DNA of 11,320 nucleotides. It comes from an uncultured Rickettsiales bacterium. Lineage in GTDB: Bacteria; Pseudomonadota; Alphaproteobacteria; Rickettsiales; UBA1997. The notes beneath the pieces are model-generated. The model saw nothing but the letters and a program-made list of their open reading frames with translations, was not told the DNA's origin and did no database searches. Each line of letters starts with the position of its first letter. The stretch's first letter is position 1. Below are positions 6,545 through 11,320 of the stretch, in pieces. The position numbers and the translations under genes are program-made. The stretch lies in the NCBI GenBank assembly GCA_948744995.1, contig CAPZCD010000037.1, positions 1-11,320 of the forward strand. Direction: 5' to 3'.

Positions 6545-7290
6545 GATATTTTCTCCATAATGTCATCAGGAATTTCAAAGTTACCTATAACCTGTTGGAT
6601 ATCATCATCATCCTCAAGTTTTTCAATTAATTTCAACAATTTATCTGCCTTTTCAGCATCATCAACAACAACCGTATTCTGAGGTTTCCAAGTTATTTTA
6701 GCTTCATTTGGGTCTCCAAGTTTAGCCATAATAATATCTCTAACGGAAGCGAAATCACTTGGTTCCGTAATTATTTCATGCCATTCAGGACTACTTTCAA
6801 CATTATCGGCACCGGCGTCTATAGCTAACTCTAACATTTCTTCTTCAGATATTTTACTACCTTCATAACCAATCATCCCAACCCTATCAAACAGGTAGGA
6901 TACACTACCACTCTCCGCTAATGCCCCACCACTTTTAGTAAAATAAGATCTAATATTGGAAACTGTTCTGTTTCTATTGTCTGTTAAAGTCTCAACTATT
7001 AGGGCTACGGAGCCTGGCGCATAGCCTTCGTATCTTACTTCTTCATAATTATCTCCTTCGCCCGCTGTTGATGCTCTCTTTATGGCTGCTTCAATTTTGT
7101 CTTTAGGCATATTTTCAGATTTAGCTAATATGATTGCATTTCTTAAGTGTGGGTTAAAATCTGGATTTGGATCGCCTAGTTTAACAGCTACAGCAATTTC
7201 TCTTTGAATTTTTGTAAAAATTTTTGATCTTTTAGCATCGGCAATACCTTTTTGATGCTTCGTTGTTGCCCATTTTGAATGTCCCGACAT
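6541..7290 (-). CDS. yebC: YebC/TACO1-family translation/transcription factor
   Basis: The family was long annotated as transcriptional regulators. Bacterial YebC and mitochondrial TACO1 are now linked to translation, including of proline-rich stretches, and act in the cytosol. The 249-aa product has the hallmark start MSGHSKWATTKHQKG, the segment KRSKIFTKIQREIAVAVKLG, NMPKDKIEAAIKRA, EEVRYEGYAPGSVALIVETLTDN, and the acidic C-terminal region ending IPDDIMEKIS. Length is normal (about 240-250). ATG at 7290 is chosen over an in-frame TTG at 7293, because MSGHSKW is the conserved N-terminus. It is the first gene of the minus-strand operon and overlaps the next def by four bases. It is divergent from htpG. 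A degraded second copy of its 3' end lies at 5606-5742. Confidence 0.96.
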   Translation of the reverse strand: MSGHSKWATTKHQKGIADAKRSKIFTKIQREIAVAVKLGDPNPDFNPHLRNAIILAKSENMPKDKIEAAIKRASTAGEGDNYEEVRYEGYAPGSVALIVETLTDNRNRTVSNIRSYFTKSGGALAESGSVSYLFDRVGMIGYEGSKISEEEMLELAIDAGADNVESSPEWHEIITEPSDFASVRDIIMAKLGDPNEAKITWKPQNTVVVDDAEKADKLLKLIEKLEDDDDIQQVIGNFEIPDDIMEKIS

Positions 7291-7317
7291 CAATTAAATG
7301 TTAATAATATGTTGGCT

Positions 7318-7346
7318 ATCGTAATTTTTTTCTTTTGAAAAAACAA
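7318..7346 (-). promoter_or_regulatory. Promoter candidate for the yebC-def-pth operon
   Basis: On the minus strand TTGTTT (7341-7346), 17 bases, then TACGAT (7318-7323) would place the start about 20 bases before the yebC ATG. The boxes match consensus at four of six positions each. Confidence 0.3.
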
Positions 7347-7426
7347 GGATTGAGATTTGGTATTATTAATTATGGTTCCTTAAGAAGGATAAAAACAAAT
7401 ACCAAAAAAATATTCAATAATCCTTG
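7344..7426. repeat. Nested inverted repeats between yebC and htpG
   Basis: Two arm pairs are nested: caaggatt (7344-7351) with aatccttg (7419-7426), and tttggtatt (7356-7364) with aataccaaa (7398-7406). A small hairpin tcctt/aagga (7377-7381, 7385-7389) lies in the centre. The right outer arm overlaps the htpG -35 box, and the left outer arm overlaps the yebC -35 candidate. This suggests a shared operator or a structured leader. Confidence 0.55.
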
Positions 7427-7453
7427 TAACTCCTTAAAAAAGCACTATATAAT
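7423..7453 (+). promoter_or_regulatory. htpG promoter, sigma-70 and possibly RpoH type
   Basis: TTGTAA (7424-7429), an 18-base spacer and a perfect TATAAT (7448-7453) predict a start near 7460, about 20 bases before the ATG at 7479. The same DNA also reads CTTGTAA, 13 bases, CACTATAT, close to the heat-shock sigma-32 consensus CTTGAAA-N13-CCCCATnT. This would suit a chaperone gene. Confidence 0.5.
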
Positions 7454-7478
7454 AAATATTCAATATTTACTACACAAA

Positions 7479-9404
7479 ATGCCAGAAAAACAAAATTTTG
7501 AATTCGGAGTTGAGACAAAAAAAATTCTAAAACTAATGATACATTCACTCTATACCAATAAGGATATAGTTATTAGGGAGCTAATATCAAACGCCTCAGA
7601 CGCATGTGATAAGCTACGATACCAAACCACAATAAATCCCGACATACTAGGTAGTGAAACCGACCTAAAGATTAAAATTGAAATTAATGAAGAAGAAAGA
7701 ACTTTATCGGTAATTGATAGCGGTATCGGTATGAATAGAGATGATTTAATCAATCAACTCGGTACCATAGCTAAATCCGGAACAGAGGCTTTCCTGGAGC
7801 AGATGTCTAAAAATAAAGAACAAAATGCTATAGAACTTATAGGCCAATTCGGAGTTGGTTTCTATTCTTCATTCATGATAGCAAAAAAAGTAGAAGTTAT
7901 TTCAAAAAAAGTTGATAGTGATGATGCTTACATTTGGGAATCTAGTGGGGAAGGTGAATTTAAAGTTAAAAAATATGATAATGAATTCCATAGAGGAACT
8001 AAAGTAGTCCTATACTTGAAAGATGATGAGTCTGATTTTCTTGATAGATTCCATATAAAACACATAATTAAAGCTTACTCCGATCATATAGCCTTTCCTA
8101 TTGAATTGAAAATGGGGACTACTGATAATAGCGTTGAAACAATTAACGTTGGCACAGCACTGTGGACTAAACCAAAAAATGAGATAACTAAAGAACAGTA
8201 TAATGAATTTTATAAATACATAGTTCATATGCCAGGTGAGCCGTGGATGGTACTACACAACAAAGTTGAAGGTAATATAGAATTTACAAGTTTACTTTTT
8301 ATTCCCGACAGGAGAACTTTTGATTTATTTAGTCCTGACATGAATACCAGAGTTAAATTGTATATAAAACGTGTATTTATAACGGAAGATACGGCACAAC
8401 TTTTACCAAGATATTTGCGTTTTATACAAGGTGTAGTTGATAGTCAAGATTTACCTCTAAACATAAGCAGAGAAAGCTTACAATACAACAGTATGGTCGG
8501 AAAAATAAGAAAAGCATTGGTTAAAAAAATATTCTCTGAACTCGCTAAGAAGGATGAAAATGAACCAGAAGAATATCTGAAATTCTGGGATAATTTTGGA
8601 GCTGTTATTAAGGAAGGATTATGCGAGCATAATGTAAATAATGATGATTTACTGGATATATGTAAGTTCTACAGCAGCAAATCAAAAGATAAACCTGAGA
8701 GTTTGAAGACTTATATAGAAAATATGAAACCAAACCAGAAGGAAATTTACTATATAAATGGTTCCTCTGTTGAAAATATTGATAATAGCCCACAGGTTGA
8801 AGGTTTTAAGACTAAAGATATAGAGGTTCTTTATCTGTGTGATACGGTTGATGATTTTTGGGTTACAGCTACTAGCAAATATAAAGATTACCAATTTAAG
8901 TCAATTACCAGAAGTGATATAGATATAGATAATTTGAATCCACAAAATGAAGAAAAACCTGATTTGGAATTTGATGACGATAAAAAAGCTAGAGAAGAAA
9001 AGGGGAAACTTAAGGATGTAACTGAGAGTAATTATGAAGATTTGATAAAATTCTTCAAAAATACACTGGAAAATTGTAATCTGAAGGATGTGAAAATATC
9101 CAAAAAGTTGACTACAAGTCCTGTTTGCTTGGTTGCAGATGAGAGAGGAATGGATATTAAGCTTGAAAGGTTTTTGTTGGAGCAGAAGCAAATAGTAGCT
9201 CCATTACCTAAGATTTTGGAAATAAATCCTAACCATTACCTTTTGAAGATTATACAAGAAAATTTAGCTAATAAAGATCGTTTTGGGGAAATACAAGATA
9301 TGGTTAAGACTCTGTTTGATGAGGCTTGTATTTTGGAAGGAGAACCGATAAAAAATCCCTCTGATTTTGCAAATAGGTTGAATAAGCTTATGAGGTTTGA
9401 GTAG
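7479..9404 (+). CDS. htpG: Chaperone HtpG (bacterial Hsp90)
   Basis: HtpG is the cytosolic ATP-dependent Hsp90 chaperone, working as a dimer with DnaK on partly folded clients. The 641-aa product shows the GHKL ATPase domain: RELISNASDACDKLR (Glu34, Asn38, Asp41), VIDSGIGM (Asp80), GTIAKSGT and GQFGVGFYSSFM. The middle domain follows with PGEPWMVLHNKVEGNIEFTS (split in reading), YIKRVFI and GVVDSQDLPLNISRE, where the Arg that senses ATP lies. The C-terminal dimer domain has TSPVCLVADE and ends near NRLNKLMRFE. The frame is open 48 codons further upstream, but that part does not resemble the family. A promoter with a perfect -10 box ends at 7453, so ATG at 7479 (MPEKQNFEFGVE) is preferred. No strong ribosome site is visible. 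It stands alone, divergent from yebC and convergent with rpsD. Confidence 0.97.
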   Translation: MPEKQNFEFGVETKKILKLMIHSLYTNKDIVIRELISNASDACDKLRYQTTINPDILGSETDLKIKIEINEEERTLSVIDSGIGMNRDDLINQLGTIAKSGTEAFLEQMSKNKEQNAIELIGQFGVGFYSSFMIAKKVEVISKKVDSDDAYIWESSGEGEFKVKKYDNEFHRGTKVVLYLKDDESDFLDRFHIKHIIKAYSDHIAFPIELKMGTTDNSVETINVGTALWTKPKNEITKEQYNEFYKYIVHMPGEPWMVLHNKVEGNIEFTSLLFIPDRRTFDLFSPDMNTRVKLYIKRVFITEDTAQLLPRYLRFIQGVVDSQDLPLNISRESLQYNSMVGKIRKALVKKIFSELAKKDENEPEEYLKFWDNFGAVIKEGLCEHNVNNDDLLDICKFYSSKSKDKPESLKTYIENMKPNQKEIYYINGSSVENIDNSPQVEGFKTKDIEVLYLCDTVDDFWVTATSKYKDYQFKSITRSDIDIDNLNPQNEEKPDLEFDDDKKAREEKGKLKDVTESNYEDLIKFFKNTLENCNLKDVKISKKLTTSPVCLVADERGMDIKLERFLLEQKQIVAPLPKILEINPNHYLLKIIQENLANKDRFGEIQDMVKTLFDEACILEGEPIKNPSDFANRLNKLMRFE

Positions 9405-9495
9405 GGTTAAGAGATTAAAATTATGAAGCTTAGACGACTAAAACTCAAAGAGCATTTTATTATAATTATGACTTAAAATAGTTGTCAGATTAGCC

Positions 9496-9529
9496 AATAA
9501 AAATGGGAACTTCCTGAGAAAATTCCCAT
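9496..9529 (-). terminator. Rho-independent terminator of rpsD
   Basis: The arms atgggaa (9503-9509) and ttcccat (9523-9529) form a 7-bp stem. On the minus strand it is followed by TTTTTATT, 34 bases after the rpsD stop. The other side has only AAAA, so it serves rpsD and not htpG. Confidence 0.65.
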
Positions 9530-9562
9530 AAAATTCCAGAAGATGAATTTTTTTGCAATTTG

Positions 9563-10177
9563 TTATCTTGAATAAAACTCAACAACCAAGTTCACATCCA
9601 TAATAACTGGATATGGAACATCGTCTATATTTGGTACAGCATTATACTTAGCTGAAAGATTTTGCGTATCAACCTCGATATAGGAAGGAATATCTCTCTC
9701 CATCTTAGCTACACTGTCAGCTATCAGAGCAATTTTCTTCGCTTTATCGGTAATTTCAACAACGTCGCCCGGCTTTAGAGTATAGGAAGGAATATTAATT
9801 ATCTTTCCATTTACCTTAACATGTTTGTGTCCTACTGTTTGTCTGGCTGCATACATTGTAGGAACAAAATTAGCTCTATAGATTAAGCTATCAAGCCTAC
9901 TTTCCAGTAAACCAATAAAGGCCTGCGCTGTATCACCCCTATGGCTTTTAGCCTTGATAAAGGTATTTTTAAACTGTGTCTCGCTTATGTTGGCATAGTA
10001 CTTTTTAAGTTTTTGTTTAGCTCTTAGTTGGGCTCCATAGGTGGTATCTCTTTTTAGAGCTGTTCCATGTTGTCCCGGTCTAAAATTTCTTTTGTTAAAA
10101 GGATCATTAGCTCTTCCCCATAGATTCACATTGAGCGATCTGCTAACTTTCTTTTTAGTAGTTATTCTTTTAGTCAT
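9563..10177 (-). CDS. rpsD: 30S ribosomal protein S4 (uS4)
   Basis: S4 is a primary binder of 16S rRNA that nucleates assembly of the 30S body. The 204-aa product has the N-terminal region NKRNFRPGQHGTALKRDTTYGAQLRAKQKLKKYY. The S4 RNA-binding fold follows at about 93-142: ESRLDSLIYRANFVPTMYAARQ, then GHKHVKVNGKIINIPSYTLKPGDVVEI. The protein ends PVIMDVNLVVEFYSR. There is no Cys zinc knuckle, so it is the zinc-free type. Length is typical (about 205). The ATG at 10177 begins the family-like MTKRITTKKKVSRSLNVNLWG. It stands as a single gene with its own terminator, as is common in reduced alphaproteobacteria, and not in the alpha operon with rpsM, rpsK and rpoA. Confidence 0.98.
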   Translation of the reverse strand: MTKRITTKKKVSRSLNVNLWGRANDPFNKRNFRPGQHGTALKRDTTYGAQLRAKQKLKKYYANISETQFKNTFIKAKSHRGDTAQAFIGLLESRLDSLIYRANFVPTMYAARQTVGHKHVKVNGKIINIPSYTLKPGDVVEITDKAKKIALIADSVAKMERDIPSYIEVDTQNLSAKYNAVPNIDDVPYPVIMDVNLVVEFYSR

Positions 10178-10196
10178 AATAAAATATAAATTTAAT

Positions 10197-10226
10197 ACTA
10201 TATTAATAATAGCCGCAAGAGGTTAA
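10197..10226 (-). promoter_or_regulatory. Promoter candidate for rpsD
   Basis: On the minus strand TTAACC (10221-10226), 18 bases, then TATAGT (10197-10202, five of six to TATAAT) would start transcription about 12 bases before the rpsD ATG. Confidence 0.35.
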
Positions 10227-10452
10227 GTTAATGGTAAAATAACAATGGGAAAAAATCAAGGTGCTGGATTTGGCTTCTGTGGGATTGTTTACTAGTGGTT
10301 GATAAATTATATAAAAAACAATGGAATGTGGTGGTGAAATAATATAAGAATAAAAATTATAACAAATATGAGTTGTTGTTGAAAAAAACCTAGTAATTAT
10401 CTAACTATGATCAAATATTGGTAAGCAAACCCATAAATATTAGTCAACGTAA

Positions 10453-10493
10453 TATATTGAAATATATGTTAATTATTATATTGTTTCAATATA
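10453..10493. repeat. 10-bp inverted repeat upstream of the coiled-coil gene
   Basis: tatattgaaa (10453-10462) and tttcaatata (10484-10493) are perfect inverted arms around a 21-base centre. They end 19 bases before the ATG at 10513. Each arm contains TTGAAA on one strand. The spacing (about three helical turns centre to centre) would suit a dimeric regulator. A fold-back in RNA is also possible. Confidence 0.5.
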
Positions 10494-10501
10494 AATCATA
10501 T

Positions 10502-10508
10502 AAGGAAG
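10502..10508 (+). promoter_or_regulatory. Ribosome binding site of the coiled-coil gene
   Basis: AAGGAAG lies four bases before the ATG at 10513. It supports this start and real translation of an otherwise unrecognised gene. Confidence 0.6.
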
Positions 10509-10512
10509 TAAG

Positions 10513-11259
10513 ATGGATAATACTAATTTAGAATCTTTACAAGATAATATATCTAAAATGAACGGTGAGCTGGATCACATAAAATCAGAATTAGAAGCAA
10601 ATCGAAAATTAAGCTTTGATTTAAAGTCTTTTAACGATTTTCATGACAGTTATAATATTAGCCGTAGTTATAAAAAAACTATCGAAGTGCTTGAAAAAGA
10701 GATTAAAGACTTTGAACTTAAACAAGCAGGTGTTTTGTTATTAAATGAAAAGGCAAAAGGAATAAAAGTTGAATTTGATGAATTAAGTGGTCATAATAGA
10801 GAAAATCAGGACTTATTAAGTGCTAATAATTTTTTGAGTTCAAATAAAGAATATATTAAAAAAAACAAAGAGCGTATTGCAAGACTTAGGCAACATCAAG
10901 AAAAACTCGTATCTGACTATATGAACGAACGAAATGATCTTTTAAAATGGAAAAAAGCATTAGATGAACATAATAGATTAACTCAAGATATAGATTTCAG
11001 AAGAGATAAATTAGATAAAATGAACCCTATCAGGAGATTTTTTAGTTTTAGATTAAAAAATGAAATAAAGAAGTTGGAAGCTGAAAGAAATACTGTCCGT
11101 AAGGAAGTCCCTGATCTAGGAGAAAAACATAAAAATTCGGAAAAATTAGCTTTTGCCCAAATTACTTTGATTAATAGTGATCTTTTAAACAATAGTAGTG
11201 TTCTAAGAAGTAATAATAATCACGAAATATCTAAAGACAGTAATTCTATTAAGCGTTAA
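10513..11259 (+). CDS. Hypothetical coiled-coil protein, 248 aa
   Basis: I do not recognise the family. The product is very rich in Lys, Glu, Asn and Leu, with long helical heptad-like stretches at about 3-35, 55-80, 105-150 and 155-205 (for example IEVLEKEIKDFELK and LKNEIKKLEAERNTVRKE). These predict a coiled-coil rod, probably an oligomer. There is no signal peptide, membrane segment or enzymatic motif. A short basic, aromatic stretch (NPIRRFFSFRLK, about 174-185) interrupts the helices. The last 40 residues are Ser/Asn-rich and likely disordered. A ribosome site at 10502-10508 and an inverted repeat upstream argue that it is expressed. The stop lies only 12 bases before the inverted copy of the window-end repeat. 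A structural role or an effector acting in a host are both possible and unsupported. Confidence 0.75.
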   Translation: MDNTNLESLQDNISKMNGELDHIKSELEANRKLSFDLKSFNDFHDSYNISRSYKKTIEVLEKEIKDFELKQAGVLLLNEKAKGIKVEFDELSGHNRENQDLLSANNFLSSNKEYIKKNKERIARLRQHQEKLVSDYMNERNDLLKWKKALDEHNRLTQDIDFRRDKLDKMNPIRRFFSFRLKNEIKKLEAERNTVRKEVPDLGEKHKNSEKLAFAQITLINSDLLNNSSVLRSNNNHEISKDSNSIKR

Positions 11260-11271
11260 AATAGCATATAT

Positions 11272-11320
11272 TAACCCCAACCTCGCTTTTCATCCCAACT
11301 TCATCCTTATTTTTAGCTGA
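11272..11320. repeat. 49-bp dispersed repeat, right copy (inverted)
   Basis: This copy is the exact reverse complement of 6-54 and runs to the last base of the window, so it may continue beyond. It directly follows the coiled-coil gene and could act in its 3' end. No stable hairpin is evident within it. Confidence 0.9.

Larger units (their letters stand above)
10178..10512. other. Divergent intergenic region rpsD / coiled-coil gene
   Basis: These 335 bases contain promoter-like sequences for rpsD on the left and an inverted repeat before the coiled-coil gene on the right. No tRNA, riboswitch or homologous gene is recognised. A 16-codon frame at 10245-10295 (MGKNQGAGFGFCGIVY) has no supporting ribosome site. 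Confidence 0.5.

Noticed and set aside
7335..7478. 48 extra in-frame codons ahead of htpG
   Set aside because: They do not resemble HtpG N-termini, and the best promoter has its -10 box at 7448-7453, inside this stretch, so they would not be in the main transcript.
8010..9191. Several minus-strand frames inside htpG
   Set aside because: They are shadows of a well-conserved gene on the other strand.
10245..10295. 16-codon Gly-rich frame MGKNQGAGFGFCGIVY
   Set aside because: Too short, without a ribosome site or known relative.
1..11320. CRISPR array or tRNA genes
   Set aside because: No regularly spaced repeats and no cloverleaf-like sequence were found on either strand by eye.
6..11320. 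Composite transposon bounded by the 49-bp repeats
   Set aside because: The segment contains rpsD, pth, yebC and htpG, ordinary chromosomal genes, and no intact transposase. A dispersed repeat or contig edge is simpler.

Overview
The window is strongly AT-rich with short intergenic gaps. It mixes conserved housekeeping genes (pth, def, yebC, htpG, rpsD) with decayed transposases and two unrecognised proteins. The HtpG, YebC, Pth and S4 sequences look alphaproteobacterial. Together with the low GC, weak Shine-Dalgarno sites, IS debris and Asn/Lys/Ile-rich hypotheticals, this suggests a Rickettsiales-like intracellular or protist-associated bacterium. That placement is inference from protein flavour, not a search.

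Layout. 1-1561: a 49-bp repeat, a dead IS110-family transposase (one frameshift, three in-frame stops) and a truncated zinc-ribbon transposase N-terminus with an asparagine-rich leader. 1711-3060: a 449-aa protein of unknown function with an aromatic-rich patch and a possible SAP-like helix pair. 3322-7290, minus strand: a compact, mostly overlapping operon transcribed yebC -> def (signal-peptide type) -> def (membrane-anchored type) -> def (tandem two-domain type) -> pth. 7291-7478: a divergent regulatory region with nested inverted repeats and a good htpG promoter candidate. 7479-9404: htpG. 9563-10177, minus strand: rpsD with its own terminator. 10513-11259: an unrecognised coiled-coil protein. 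11272-11320: the 49-bp repeat again, inverted.

The peptide deformylase cluster is the most remarkable part. Three def genes encode four PDF domains. Two of the proteins keep all catalytic motifs but carry an N-terminal hydrophobic segment that should put the enzyme on or across the membrane, which is unexpected for an enzyme acting on nascent chains in the cytosol. The third is a fusion of a pseudo-enzyme domain (Cys and one His metal ligand replaced) to an intact one. The DNA between the two membrane-type genes contains a decayed copy of the 3' end of yebC and a nearly perfect copy of the first 33 codons of the fused def. This shows that the cluster arose by tandem duplication of a unit running from the yebC 3' end through a membrane-type def to the fused-def 5' end.

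Functionally the operon joins genes of translation and nascent-chain handling (YebC, PDF, Pth), and rpsD and htpG nearby fit ordinary cellular maintenance. The inverted 49-bp repeats at both extremes look like a dispersed repeat. The window may be a contig bounded by it.
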